Source: Poriferisodalis sp965208485
GTDB lineage: Bacteria; Actinomycetota; Acidimicrobiia; Acidimicrobiales; Poriferisodalaceae
Assembly (NCBI RefSeq): GCF_965208485.1
Contig: NZ_OZ242344.1
Location: forward strand, 186,001 to 250,000
DNA length: 64,000 bases
Reading direction: 5' to 3'
Shown here: piece after piece, positions 8,548 through 17,880 of the stretch
Layout of the letters: the number at the start of each line of letters is the position of its first letter
Position numbering within the stretch: position 1 is the first letter of the stretch
The notes under the pieces: generated by a model
Told to the model about the DNA's origin: nothing
The model's database searches: none
What the model saw: only the letters and a program-made list of their open reading frames with translations
Translations under genes and position numbers: made by a program

Positions 8548-10152
8548 ATGACTCCGCGGGAGACATTGGGCGGAACGCGCACCGTCACGCCGTCCGCTCG
8601 CCGCACGGCGACATCGCGATTCGGCGCCTCCCGGCGCGAGGGCCACGATGCATCGGCGTTCTACGCCCGCTTCACGCCGCCGGTCCTCTCTGATGACGAT
8701 GAGATCGCCCGCGGCCCGGGTCTCGATCTGGACTTGAGGGAGCGCCTCGGCGACGGCTGCTTCTGCGGCGATGCCCGCCACATGACCGCGCTGCCGGACG
8801 CGAGCGTGGCGCTCGTGGTCACCTCACCGCCCTACTTCGTCGGCAAGTCCTACGAAGACGCCGTCGCAGCCGGTGCCGACCGCCGTATCCCGACCAGCTA
8901 CTTCGACTATCTCGCGATGCTGAAGGACGTCTTTGCGGAGTGCGTGCGGGTGCTGGAACCCGGTGGCCGCATCGCGGTCAACGTGGCCAACCTGGGCCGC
9001 AAGCCCTACCGCAGTCTGTCGGGCGATGTCGCCAAGATCTTCGAAGAACTCGGTCTGCTGCTGCGGGGCGAGATCGTCTGGCAGAAGAGCAAAGGCTCGA
9101 GCGGATCGTGCGCGTGGGGTTCGTTCCGCAGCCCGTCCAACCCGACGCTGCGCGACACCACCGAGCGCATCGTGATCGTCAGCAAGGGCCGATTCGACCG
9201 GGCTCGTTCGGCATCGCAGCGCCAGGACGAGGGCCTGCCGCATCGCAGCAGCCTGTCCACTGACGAGTTCATGGAAGCCACGCTCGATGTGTGGGACATG
9301 GGTCCCGAGAGCGCGCAACGGGTGCGGCATCCCGCACCCTTCCCGCTGGAACTGCCCCGCCGGCTGATCGATCTGTACACCTACGAAGGCGATGTGGTGC
9401 TCGACCCGTTCATGGGCTCGGGCACGACGCTGGTCGCAAGCGTGCTGTGCGGCCGCTGGCCGGTGGGCTACGACCTGAATCCCGACTACGTCGATCTGGC
9501 CCGCTCGCGTGTTGCCACCGCCGCCTCAGCACCGCCTCCCGAGCCACGCCGCACTTCCCAACCGCCGCTGTTCGAACCGAGTGCGCTGCGTGGGACAGGC
9601 GCGCAGACGCGCCAGGCCCAAGACGAGGTTGGGCTCGGTACAGCCGAGCCGGCTGCGATTGCAGATGCGATGACTGCTGATGCGTTCGGCCGCCAGGCCG
9701 CCGAAGCCGGCCGCAAGGCTCACGACATCGCCGGCGATCTGCTGGAGCGCTGCGGTTTCGAGATAGTGCGAAGCCCAGCGTCGGTGCGCGGTTCGGGAGT
9801 GAAGTTCAGCTTCCTGGTGGCCGATCCGGCGAGTCGAGAATGGTGGATTGATGTGGCGGGTGCGTTCACGACCGTGCGTCCTGGCCTGCTGCGCGCCGAG
9901 ACGCTGTGGAAGACGCTGGGTCGGGCATCCGTCCTCGCCGCCGCGGAGCCCGAAGCGCGCCTGCTGCTGCTGACACCCAATCTGCCCCGTCACGGCGCCG
10001 AAGGCGACCGTGCGCTCCGCACGCTGGGACCGAAAGTGGTCTTCGACGTGATCGAGCTCTTTGACGAGGCGGCAGCCGTCAGGCTGGCGAGCTACGCCGC
10101 AGGCGCCGAGGCGCCGCTGACCGGCTTCTGGAACGACAGCGAAGTCGGCTAG
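8548..10152 (+). CDS. Site-specific DNA methyltransferase (beta-type) with C-terminal extra domain
   Basis: 534 residues from ATG 8548. The catalytic motif TSPPYF comes before the SAM-binding motif DPFMGSGTT, the order of beta-group N6-adenine/N4-cytosine methyltransferases. The target-recognition region lies between them. After about residue 350 there is a linker and then a folded-looking domain of about 150 residues (AHDIAGDLLERCGFEIV, WWIDVAGAFTTVRPGLLRAETLWKTLGRA) that I do not recognise. No restriction gene sits beside it, so it is an orphan methyltransferase or a fusion with an uncharacterised nuclease-like domain (inference). It ends 4 bp before a convergent gene. Confidence 0.85.
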   Translation: MTPRETLGGTRTVTPSARRTATSRFGASRREGHDASAFYARFTPPVLSDDDEIARGPGLDLDLRERLGDGCFCGDARHMTALPDASVALVVTSPPYFVGKSYEDAVAAGADRRIPTSYFDYLAMLKDVFAECVRVLEPGGRIAVNVANLGRKPYRSLSGDVAKIFEELGLLLRGEIVWQKSKGSSGSCAWGSFRSPSNPTLRDTTERIVIVSKGRFDRARSASQRQDEGLPHRSSLSTDEFMEATLDVWDMGPESAQRVRHPAPFPLELPRRLIDLYTYEGDVVLDPFMGSGTTLVASVLCGRWPVGYDLNPDYVDLARSRVATAASAPPPEPRRTSQPPLFEPSALRGTGAQTRQAQDEVGLGTAEPAAIADAMTADAFGRQAAEAGRKAHDIAGDLLERCGFEIVRSPASVRGSGVKFSFLVADPASREWWIDVAGAFTTVRPGLLRAETLWKTLGRASVLAAAEPEARLLLLTPNLPRHGAEGDRALRTLGPKVVFDVIELFDEAAAVRLASYAAGAEAPLTGFWNDSEVG

Positions 10153-10156
10153 GCGC

Positions 10157-10915
10157 TCAAACGCTGTCGATGCGCTTGAAGAGCTCGGCGTACGCGAACC
10201 CCGCCTGCTGACCGCTGGCCGCGGCGACAGCATCCACCCAGTCGGCGAAGCGCTGTACTTGGGCGGGGTCGTCGGGATCGGCGATGTCGTGGGTGGTCAC
10301 GAATTGGGTGCGATGGCACAGCAGGGCAGCGGTCTTCGTGGCGGTCCAGCCCTCGACGTTCTCGGCGTGGTCGGGCTCGTCTGCTTCGAACAGCAGCAGT
10401 TCGTCGGGCCGATGCGGCGCAAGACCCCGCTCGGGGAAGAAGAACGGATCCCGGGCCGCTACCACTCCCTCGACCGTGAGCAGCCCGGCATGGCGGTGGT
10501 CGGGATGCAGCCGGTAGCGCTTCCACGGGTCGTGACCGAGCACGACCGCCGGCCGGAGTTCGCGGATGACCCGAGCAACTTGGGCTCTGGTGGCCAGCTC
10601 GCTGTCCAGCTCGCCGTCGACGTGGCCGCCGAATCGCACCTCGCCAGTGGCGCCGAGCGCCGCGGCAGCGACTCGTTGCTCGTCCTGGCGAGTTCGCACC
10701 AGTGCTGCCTGGTCGCAATCGGGGTCCCAGGTGCCCTTCGAACCGTCGGTGCAGATGAAGTGGTGCACGACCGTGCCGGCGGCCGCCCACTTGGCCAGCG
10801 TGGCGCCGCAGTCGAACTCGGCATCGTCGGGGTGTGCGGCGACGACCAGCGCCGATGCCGGCACCGGCAGGTCCGTCGAGAAGCCGGCACCCGGGTGCGG
10901 GGCGTCAGCGGGCAT
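10157..10915 (-). CDS. PIG-L family deacetylase
   Basis: 252 residues. The zinc-binding motif AHPDDAEFDCG lies near residue 22 and the second metal motif HPDHRHAG at about residue 120. The family removes acetyl groups from N-acetylglucosamine-type conjugates, including MshB and Mca of mycothiol metabolism. ATG 10915 is used because the reading frame upstream of it is only the shadow of cofC. The start overlaps the cofC stop by 11 bp, so the two are co-transcribed. Confidence 0.87.
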   Translation of the reverse strand: MPADAPHPGAGFSTDLPVPASALVVAAHPDDAEFDCGATLAKWAAAGTVVHHFICTDGSKGTWDPDCDQAALVRTRQDEQRVAAAALGATGEVRFGGHVDGELDSELATRAQVARVIRELRPAVVLGHDPWKRYRLHPDHRHAGLLTVEGVVAARDPFFFPERGLAPHRPDELLLFEADEPDHAENVEGWTATKTAALLCHRTQFVTTHDIADPDDPAQVQRFADWVDAVAAASGQQAGFAYAELFKRIDSV

Positions 10916-11519
10916 CGTCGGGGGCACGCGCGCCAAGCTCGGCGGCGTCGAGGTCATCGGGCGTGTCGATGTCGAATTCGAGCGCGGCGACCCGCCGCAC
11001 GCGCAGGTCGAGTCCGCTCCGCAGTGCCTCGGCGCAGTGGGCCCCGAATGAGCCGGGCCCATAGTGGAACTCGAATCCGGTGCCCAGCGGCAGCGCCATG
11101 ACATTGGTGCCGTCGAGGTGTCGGTCGGGGACGATCGTGACGGTGCCTGCCTCGGCCAGCCCGTCCAGCGTCTCAGCATACGGCAAGTCGGCGTGTGCGA
11201 TCACGACATGGCCAAAATCTTCGCCGCTGGTGCTGACAGTCTCGAGTGCGGCCACGGCAGCGGTGATCGCCGGGTTCAGACCGTCGGCGTCGATCCACAG
11301 CACCCCAGCGCCCGCCGCGTGCGCCCAATCGGCCACCTCGTCGTTGTCGCACACGATCTTGGTCGGCAACGAGCCGGCGGCCTTCACGACCTGGCTTGCC
11401 ATGTTGCGGGCCAGTTCATGCCGCTCAAACTCGCTCAAGCGATCCGCGAGGCGGCCCTTGGCGAGCCGGAAGCCCTTGACTGGGATGAGCACGGTCGGCG
11501 TGACGCCGGTTGCAGTCAC
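10905..11519 (-). CDS. cofC: 2-phospho-L-lactate guanylyltransferase, F420 biosynthesis
   Basis: 204 residues from GTG 11519. Nucleotidyltransferase motifs are VLIPVKGFRLAKGRLA at the N-terminus, VIAHADLPY, TIVPDRHLDGTNVMALP and FEFHYGPGSFGAH. CofC/FbiD activates a phospholactate or phosphoenolpyruvate precursor with GTP for coenzyme F420. The start is chosen because TACACT (11533 to 11528, minus strand) lies 8 nt before it; an upstream in-frame start at 11555 would include that box. An LLM-family flavin/F420 oxidoreductase at 54765-56033 is a possible user of the cofactor. Confidence 0.88.
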   Translation of the reverse strand: MTATGVTPTVLIPVKGFRLAKGRLADRLSEFERHELARNMASQVVKAAGSLPTKIVCDNDEVADWAHAAGAGVLWIDADGLNPAITAAVAALETVSTSGEDFGHVVIAHADLPYAETLDGLAEAGTVTIVPDRHLDGTNVMALPLGTGFEFHYGPGSFGAHCAEALRSGLDLRVRRVAALEFDIDTPDDLDAAELGARAPDDAR

Positions 11520-11595
11520 CCGCGGCGAGTGTATGGCCCAGCCTCTCGGCCGCATCTGCCGAGGCTGACAGTCGGCGGTTTGCTAGGACAGGACG

Positions 11596-14082
11596 GTGCG
11601 AATCGGCAAACGGGCTGACCGCCCCCGCCCTCCGCGTCCCGCTGAGCCGCCGTCCGGCTGGATCCGACCGTGGTGGGCGGAGCGCCAGCTCGACCCCAAT
11701 TCTGCTGCGTACGCCCCGGCGCCGAGCCAGGTCCGCTACTGGAACAGCGACGACCATGCCGAGGCGAGCGTGCTCGCGAACACGCTCGGCCGTTCATGGA
11801 CGACCGTCGGGCTGCCTGAGACGCTGGAGCGGGCCGAGGTGGACCCGCGGGGGCTGGTGGTATGCGGGGGCTGGTCGCTGGATTGGTGGGTGCGCTCGGG
11901 CGAGGAATGGGCCTTCCCATCGCGAGCGTCCTCCGTTCGGCAGCGCTTGGTGGATGGAATGCCGGTGGTCGAGACGATCTTGCGGATCGGTGGTGGCGAT
12001 GTCTCGCACCGCGTCGCGGCAGCCCGGGGCGCCGCGGTTCAGCTCGGCGATGCCGAGCGGCATGTCACCGCGCAGGACGAGCGGGCGCTGGGCGACGGCG
12101 CGAGCGCCGTTCCTGAGGTATTGGTGATCGAGATCGCCAATCGCACGCCTGCGCCCGCGGCAGTGGCGCTCGCCGCGCGGCCATGCCACCTGGGTGCCTT
12201 CGAGCACGAAGAGAACGAAATCTGGCAATGGTCGAACGCATGGGGAATCGATGAGATCCTCATCGACGGCCGCGTGATGACGCTCGGCGATGGATATCGC
12301 CCTGCGGCGAACCGAGCGGTGGTGGTCTTTGATCGCGTCCCGGGTGACGTGGTCGTCGGCAGTCACGGGATCGACTGCGCCGCAGGGCTCGAGTCCTCAG
12401 ACGGTCTTGCCGCCACAGGCCAGGCCAGTGCGGTGCCCGTCAGCATCGGCAGCAGTCCGTCTTCCGGCGATCCGGCATCGACACCGGAGCCGGAGCGCGG
12501 GCCGATCTCGGCGACGTGCCCCCAGCGTCTGGCAAACGCGGCAGCGGTCTTCCCGCTGGTCGCCGGCGCGACGCTGCGTGCTGCGGTTGTCGGGCGAGGC
12601 TCGCCATTCGAATGGGACGATGACGGCAGCCCCGCACTCGGTGCTGCTGTGCTTGAAGCGGTGCCTGGCCTGGAACGGGTGGCAAACGGTTGGCGGCAGC
12701 GCGTCGACGCAGGCTGCAGGATCGAGTTGCCCAGTGGCCGTCTGGCCGATGCCGCGCTGTCGGCACGTGCCTCGCAACTGCTGGCCACGGCGCCGTTCGA
12801 TGACGGACCAGGTGTCGTCGGTCCCATGCTCGCCTCGGCTCTGGCCACCGACTTTCAGTTCGCCGGCGATGACCTGGTGCAGTTGCTGGCGTTGATCGAG
12901 TCGGGAGCGCCTGAGCAGGTTCGAGATCTCCTGCTGCGACAAGCCCAGGCGCAGTTTCCTTCCGGCGAAACCTCCAGCATGGGCGTCTCGGTCACCGGCA
13001 CATCGCTCGTGCTTGCGGATCATCTGCTGTCGCTTCACCCCAATCCGGCATTCGCCGAGACCATCGGAGAGTTCGCGGCATCAGCAGCACGATGGCTGCT
13101 GACGCGCGATGCGGCGAAGCGAGAGGAGTCATGGACCATCCGCGAGGGCCTGCGGGCCGGCTACCGGCTGCTGCTGCGGAACGGGGCGGAGCGCGCGGCG
13201 AATGCGTTGCGGCATGAGGCGATGTCGTTGTCGGACCCACTGCACACCGACGTGCGTGGCGCGGCGTCTCTTCCAGCCGTCTCCCGGGACCGCCGTCGCG
13301 CCGGTCGGCGCGCCTCCGGCCGCAGGCCTGGCATCAGTGGACCCTCTTCGTTCTATAGAGACGCCTTGGGACGCGTGCCGTGGGAGGCGTCGTGGGACGA
13401 CTCACCGGCACCGCCCAGCCAACGCTGGGAATGGCTGTCGCACGACACCGGTCTGTGGGTCCATGCAGCCGTGCCGTGGGCACCGCCGTTGCCGTTCGTG
13501 ACGCCCGAGCCGGCCGAAGGCACCCCGATCGACTTTGTCGCAGACACCGCCGCGTCGTGCGGTCATGACTTGGTTGCCACGGCGTTGCTGGCCTTCGCTG
13601 AGGCTCGACCGGCACCGGAGCGCTCCTTCGACCGGCTTGAGGCGCTGCTGTCGGTGGCGTCGTCGACGCTCAACTGGCCGACCTTCATGGATCCCACGCT
13701 GCGCACTGGCACGAACGGCACGGGGCACGACCTCATGGTGGGCGGGCTGTTCGTGCGGGCGCTGCTGTGCCTGCTGGTCGACGTGCCTGACGACGGCACG
13801 CCGTATGAAACACAGGCGCCAACGCTGCGGCTCGCTGCGCACTGGCCGTCGGCTTGGCTCGGTCAGCCGGTGGAGGTTCACGACGTACCGACGCGCATCG
13901 GCAGGGTCTCTTGGGCGGTGCGCTGGCACGGCGAGCGGCCAGCGCTGCTGTGGGAGGTCACACCGCACCGTCCCGGCAGTTCAGTGCCGACAGTCACGGC
14001 GCCCGGTTTGGACCCGTCGTTCGCCACGACTGGCTGGCAGGGGGAGACACTCCTGGAGCCGCCAGCACCGCCGACGGGCTAG
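11596..14082 (+). CDS. Protein of unknown function, 828 residues
   Basis: A long, clean frame starting with GTG 11596, preceded by TAGGAC and 6 nt. No motif of an enzyme family is recognisable. Residues 40-330 are rich in short beta-like segments with aromatic residues (GGWSLDWWVRSG, IWQWSNAWGIDE). A low-complexity Pro/Ser stretch lies near 290-310. The rest is helical and ends in a beta-rich tail (HWPSAWLGQPVEVHDVP). This beta-domain plus helical-barrel look recalls carbohydrate-active alpha/alpha-toroid enzymes, but no catalytic residue can be assigned. No signal peptide. It is divergent from cofC, with 76 bp between them. Confidence 0.6.
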   Translation: MRIGKRADRPRPPRPAEPPSGWIRPWWAERQLDPNSAAYAPAPSQVRYWNSDDHAEASVLANTLGRSWTTVGLPETLERAEVDPRGLVVCGGWSLDWWVRSGEEWAFPSRASSVRQRLVDGMPVVETILRIGGGDVSHRVAAARGAAVQLGDAERHVTAQDERALGDGASAVPEVLVIEIANRTPAPAAVALAARPCHLGAFEHEENEIWQWSNAWGIDEILIDGRVMTLGDGYRPAANRAVVVFDRVPGDVVVGSHGIDCAAGLESSDGLAATGQASAVPVSIGSSPSSGDPASTPEPERGPISATCPQRLANAAAVFPLVAGATLRAAVVGRGSPFEWDDDGSPALGAAVLEAVPGLERVANGWRQRVDAGCRIELPSGRLADAALSARASQLLATAPFDDGPGVVGPMLASALATDFQFAGDDLVQLLALIESGAPEQVRDLLLRQAQAQFPSGETSSMGVSVTGTSLVLADHLLSLHPNPAFAETIGEFAASAARWLLTRDAAKREESWTIREGLRAGYRLLLRNGAERAANALRHEAMSLSDPLHTDVRGAASLPAVSRDRRRAGRRASGRRPGISGPSSFYRDALGRVPWEASWDDSPAPPSQRWEWLSHDTGLWVHAAVPWAPPLPFVTPEPAEGTPIDFVADTAASCGHDLVATALLAFAEARPAPERSFDRLEALLSVASSTLNWPTFMDPTLRTGTNGTGHDLMVGGLFVRALLCLLVDVPDDGTPYETQAPTLRLAAHWPSAWLGQPVEVHDVPTRIGRVSWAVRWHGERPALLWEVTPHRPGSSVPTVTAPGLDPSFATTGWQGETLLEPPAPPTG

Positions 14083-14128
14083 GTCCCAGCTCGCACCGCG
14101 CAGCTCCGAGCCGAGCAGGGTCGCCAGC

Positions 14129-14134
14129 TAGGTT
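14129..14134 (+). promoter_or_regulatory. Probable -10 box deciding the rnhB start
   Basis: TAGGTT is followed by exactly 7 nt and ATG 14142, with no Shine-Dalgarno sequence. Confidence 0.45.
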
Positions 14135-14141
14135 CGCAGCC

Positions 14142-14849
14142 ATGACGGCCCGGCCGAGCCTCGCTGCGGAGCGGGAATGCTGGGAGTCTGGCGAGGCCAC
14201 CGTCGTGGGCGTGGACGAGGTCGGCCGCGGGGCATGGGCTGGCCCGTTGACGGTGGGCGCGGTGGTGGTGTCGGCGGAGGGGCGCGTCAACGGCATTCGC
14301 GACTCCAAGCAACTCCGTCCCACTGTGCGCGAGGAGCTCTTCGATCGGATCGCCGGCTGGGCTCGGGCGTGGTCCGTCGGTCACGCGACCGCCTCCGAGT
14401 GCGACGAGCTGGGCATGACCGAGGCGCTGCGGCTGGCAACCCGGCGTGCGTTGAGCGTGCTCGCGATACAGCCGGACCGGGTCCTCGTCGACGGCAGCCA
14501 CAACTTCGTGGACTGGCGTGCGAGCACCGCACTCACCGCCGGCGATCGCCGCTGCCTGTCCATCGCAGCGGCGTCGATCATGGCCAAAGTGGTGCGAGAC
14601 CGGATCATGTCAAAGCTGGCGAGCGACTTCCCGCCATACGGCTTCGATTCGAACAAGGGCTATCCCGCGCCGGTCCACCGGGCAGCGTTGGCGACGCACG
14701 GCCCGTGCGCCATCCACCGTCTGAGCTGGTCATTCGCCGACGCTCTGCCTGATGCCGAGCCCGTGCCCAGCACCGCGCACGCAGACACCGTCACAGCGCT
14801 GGCAACCTACGCCCGGTTGCAGCCGGGGTTCGAGGTGACCCTGTTCTGA
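14142..14849 (+). CDS. rnhB: Ribonuclease HII
   Basis: 235 residues. The first catalytic pair is in VVGVDEVGRGAWAGP (Asp25-Glu26); RDSKQL, the Asp in RVLVDGSHNF and IAAASIMAKVVRDR follow as in RNase HII. The enzyme cuts the RNA strand of RNA-DNA hybrids, including single ribonucleotides left by DNA polymerase. ATG 14142 is preferred to a longer open frame from 13854, which overlaps the upstream gene and adds non-homologous sequence. Confidence 0.93.
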   Translation: MTARPSLAAERECWESGEATVVGVDEVGRGAWAGPLTVGAVVVSAEGRVNGIRDSKQLRPTVREELFDRIAGWARAWSVGHATASECDELGMTEALRLATRRALSVLAIQPDRVLVDGSHNFVDWRASTALTAGDRRCLSIAAASIMAKVVRDRIMSKLASDFPPYGFDSNKGYPAPVHRAALATHGPCAIHRLSWSFADALPDAEPVPSTAHADTVTALATYARLQPGFEVTLF

Positions 14850-14930
14850 GCAGACGCCGGGACCGCTGGAGCAGTGAGGCGCCGCCAGTGTGGGCTGCTA
14901 AAAGAAGACAGCTTCGGAGAGGGGCGACCG

Positions 14931-15827
14931 ATGGGCGCAAGTGACGATCCCAACGCGGACCAGCGTGAGTTCTGGCGCAACGCGGACATCTGGGTGCAGC
15001 AACAGGAGCGACTCGACGCCCAGCTCGCTCACATCGGCGTGGCGGCGATGGACATCGCTGCGGAGCCTCCTTCCGGAGCACATGTGCTCGACGTGGGCTG
15101 CGGCTGTGGTCAGACGTCACTGCAGTGGAGCGAGCGGGTGAGCGGATCCGTCCTAGGGGTCGACATCAGCGACTTGCTCATCGAGGTAGCCCGGCAGCGG
15201 GTTGCCGCTCACGTTGTCCAGCATCCTGCGGCGGCACCCATCAGCTTTGCCGTGGCCGATGCGCAGATCGCCGACATAGCGGCACTCGGTGCCAAGGCGG
15301 TGGGACGCAATGGAGTGTTCGCCGGATTCGATGTGGTGTTCTCCCGGTTCGGCGTGATGTTCTTCGCCGACCCCACTGCCGCGTTTGCGAACTTGCGGGC
15401 GGCGACTCGTGTCGGCGGGCAGCTTGCATTTGCCTGCTGGCAGACGCCACGTCAGAACCCGTGGCTGATCACGGTCAACAAGGCGGTGCTTCAGATCGTG
15501 GAGATGCCCGAAGGCGACGGTCCGGCGGTGGATCCGTTTGCGTTTGCCGACACCGACTTTGTCAGCGGCATTCTCAGCGACGCCGGCTGGTCGGAGATTG
15601 AATTCGAGTCATTCGAGACCGAGATGCTCTACGGCGCCGGCAACACGCTTGCCGAGACTGCGCAGTTCGCCATGGATCTCGGCATCGCCCAGCGGGCGCT
15701 CGAAGGGCACCCGCCCGAGGTGCATGCTCAGGCGAAGCAAGCGGTGATCTCAGCGCTCGCTCCGTTCGAGACTTCCGCCGGCATTGTGTTCCCTGCGGCC
15801 GCGTGGATCGTCACCGCCCGCAACTGA
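14931..15827 (+). CDS. Class I SAM-dependent methyltransferase
   Basis: 298 residues. ATG 14931 follows a GGAGAGGGG ribosome-binding site. Motif I is VLDVGCGCGQTSLQW at about residue 49, followed by the acidic end of beta-2 (VLGVDISDLL) and FDVVFSRFGVMFFADP (motif IV/post-IV). This is the small-molecule methyltransferase fold; the substrate is unknown. It lies 81 bp after rnhB. Confidence 0.88.
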   Translation: MGASDDPNADQREFWRNADIWVQQQERLDAQLAHIGVAAMDIAAEPPSGAHVLDVGCGCGQTSLQWSERVSGSVLGVDISDLLIEVARQRVAAHVVQHPAAAPISFAVADAQIADIAALGAKAVGRNGVFAGFDVVFSRFGVMFFADPTAAFANLRAATRVGGQLAFACWQTPRQNPWLITVNKAVLQIVEMPEGDGPAVDPFAFADTDFVSGILSDAGWSEIEFESFETEMLYGAGNTLAETAQFAMDLGIAQRALEGHPPEVHAQAKQAVISALAPFETSAGIVFPAAAWIVTARN

Positions 15828-16163
15828 GGACCGGACCCGACCCGTTCCTCATTCTGTCGCTGCGTCGGTGGCCGGAACAGACCGGCAGGGAACCAAATGT
15901 GCGCGGGCTGCGTCTGGATTCACAAAGAACGCTTGTTCGGGTCCAGGATCGGTTCAGGATCAATAGCGGCTTCTTCGAATTGCTCGAGCCAACTGCCGAA
16001 GATGATCCGGCAGCGCCCGCGAGACCAAGACCGCTGCAGGCGCAACTCGCAAACGGGTTGGCAGGCAACCCGACGGAATTCGTTGGGTATAAGCGACCGT
16101 GGTGCAGGAGATCTCGTCGGGTGTCTCGTGCCAAGCGAGTGGCTTGGGAGCGTCGGCGCGCTC
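15828..16163. other. Gene-poor spacer
   Basis: About 336 bp between the methyltransferase and the convergent small membrane protein. Open frames exist on the plus strand (up to 122 codons) but their composition is Arg-rich and shadow-like and no family is recognised. No clear hairpin terminator was identified. Confidence 0.4.
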
Positions 16164-16658
16164 TCAGCTAGTGGCCTTCTTCGAGACGTGCAGTGTGAGC
16201 CCGCTCACCAGCAGCGTGCCGATGAACACTCCGTGCTGGATCATCGGGTCGCGTGCGCCGAACAGGATCGCTCCGGCCGAGAGCAATGCGAAGAACAGCA
16301 CGCTCAGACCGATGCAAGCGCTGCCGACCTCATAACGATGTGGCATGTTGCGGAGGAACGCAGCGAGCGACACAAGGAACAGTAACCCGAGCACGAGTTC
16401 GATGACGCCGACGATGATCGCGATCGGCTGTGCCAGCGATGTGCTCAGATTCAGTGACGGGAGCAGAGCGCCCTCGAGCGCCATCTTGAAGTTCACGCCA
16501 AAGAACGAATCGGCGTTGAAGAACTTGTCGAATCCGTTCAGGATCCAGAACAAGCACCAGTACAGGCTGAGCACTGCCCCGATCGAAGCCTTGTCGTGAA
16601 TGCGCACCAATACACCGGCAAGTCCGGGGACGGTCTCGGATGATTCAGCTTTCGTCAT
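16164..16658 (-). CDS. Small integral membrane protein, four predicted helices
   Basis: 164 residues with hydrophobic segments at about 25-45, 75-98, 103-122 and 135-155 (VLSLYWCLFWILNGFDKFF, AIIVGVIELVLGLLFLVSL, IGLSVLFFALLSAGAILFG). Size and topology recall DoxX-like proteins, but no defining residue was seen. Three ATGs occur in a row; the third is taken because AGGAG then lies 6 nt upstream. Directly upstream is a 15-bp tandem repeat. Confidence 0.7.
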   Translation of the reverse strand: MTKAESSETVPGLAGVLVRIHDKASIGAVLSLYWCLFWILNGFDKFFNADSFFGVNFKMALEGALLPSLNLSTSLAQPIAIIVGVIELVLGLLFLVSLAAFLRNMPHRYEVGSACIGLSVLFFALLSAGAILFGARDPMIQHGVFIGTLLVSGLTLHVSKKATS

Positions 16659-16675
16659 CATCATCTCCTGTTTCT

Positions 16676-16735
16676 GAAGAGTCTTGTACGGAAGAGTCTT
16701 GTACGGAAGAGTCTTGTTCTGAAGAGTCTTGTACG
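16676..16735. repeat. 15-bp tandem repeat, four copies
   Basis: The unit GAAGAGTCTTGTACG starts at 16676, 16691, 16706 and 16721. The third copy ends TTCT instead of TACG. It occupies the 5' flank of the membrane-protein gene on the minus strand and may alter its leader. Confidence 0.95.
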
Positions 16736-16774
16736 GAAGGAGACTAGCCGCTGAGCCATGGTCGTGTGAGATGG

Positions 16775-16804
16775 CACCCCTCTGCGCGTCACCCCTCTGC
16801 GCGC
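16775..16804. repeat. 15-bp tandem duplication
   Basis: CACCCCTCTGCGCGT (16775-16789) is followed directly by CACCCCTCTGCGCGC (16790-16804), in an intergenic stretch. Confidence 0.93.
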
Positions 16805-16910
16805 CATGCTTCTCGGCGTCCACAAGCGGCGCGCAGCGGCTCATGGATCCCGGCTCAGGCGAGATGCAGCGGGAGGTCGCCTGTCCGCGCGGCCCGATTT
16901 CAGCATCCTG

Positions 16911-17876
16911 CTAGACGTAGGGCCAGCGACGCTTGGAGATGGTCGAGCTTGCCAGCGGGCCTGCCTGCGGCGGAGCTTCGGTCAGCGCCCAGCGGCGACG
17001 CCAAGCCGAACCGGCGGGTCCTTCCAGTGTGGGGTTGTCAGCGCTGTGCAGCCGCCGCCGGGCGGCAAACCAGTTGCCGGTGGCGGTCTCGTCAGCCAAG
17101 CCTTCGACCGCTGCCTGCAGGCGCCGCGTGAACCGGCGATTGTTCTCGCCCTCGTCGAAGTCGAGCGGGCGACCGAAGTTGATCACCGACCGGGACCGCC
17201 TCGGCCACGCCCGGCCCTTTCGCAGGATGTCGAACGTTCCCCGGATGTGCACCGGCACGACCGGCACTCCAGCCTGCTTGGCCAAGAACGCCGCGCCGGG
17301 CTGGAACTGCTGACCCCAGCCGTCGCGGGACCTGCCGCCCTCGGGGTAGATGACCAAGCTCCAGCCGTTGCACAGCAACCCGACTGCCTTGTCGATCGTG
17401 CGGCGGTTCAGCGCTGTTCGCTCGATCGGTATGGCACCCACGAACAGCGCAGAGATCGCCGACGTGACGCGATTGCCGAAGAAGTAGTCCGCGGCGGCAC
17501 CCACCACCAGCCGGTTGCGCCACGGTTCGGGCATCGACGTGACGATGACCGCAGTGTCGGCATGGCTCTGGTGATTGGCGGCGAACACCGCCGGCCCGTC
17601 CAGCTCGCTGAGCCGGTCGACGCCTTTGACGGTCGGCTGGGCGTAGTAGTGCACCAGCCCCCGGGCAATGGTGTCCACCCAGACGCGGCGCGCCACCCGG
17701 GCAGGAAACCGCCGGGCCCAATCCGTGTCGTAGTTGGCGCCCACACTTGCCGGCAGCGGCGTCTCGCCCTTGGGGGTCGCGGCAGCCCTCAGCGGAAACT
17801 CGGTGTTGCGCACGATCCGCGTCACGGAAGCCTTGCGGCGCTGCGCGCGCTTGGCTCCCAGGTGTGACGTGGCCAT
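16911..17876 (-). CDS. 1-acyl-sn-glycerol-3-phosphate acyltransferase family (PlsC-like)
   Basis: 321 residues. The acyltransferase block I NHQSHAD (HX4D) is at about residue 98, then IPIERTALNRR, the block III-like YPEGGRSRDGW and block IV VPVVPVHIRGT. It transfers an acyl chain to a glycerophosphate-type acceptor at the membrane. The start lies 4 bp after the stop of the DUF2088 gene, making it the third gene of an operon with that gene and the acyl-CoA reductase/HAD fusion. Confidence 0.88.
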   Translation of the reverse strand: MATSHLGAKRAQRRKASVTRIVRNTEFPLRAAATPKGETPLPASVGANYDTDWARRFPARVARRVWVDTIARGLVHYYAQPTVKGVDRLSELDGPAVFAANHQSHADTAVIVTSMPEPWRNRLVVGAAADYFFGNRVTSAISALFVGAIPIERTALNRRTIDKAVGLLCNGWSLVIYPEGGRSRDGWGQQFQPGAAFLAKQAGVPVVPVHIRGTFDILRKGRAWPRRSRSVINFGRPLDFDEGENNRRFTRRLQAAVEGLADETATGNWFAARRRLHSADNPTLEGPAGSAWRRRWALTEAPPQAGPLASSTISKRRWPYV

Positions 17877-17880
17877 CGGC

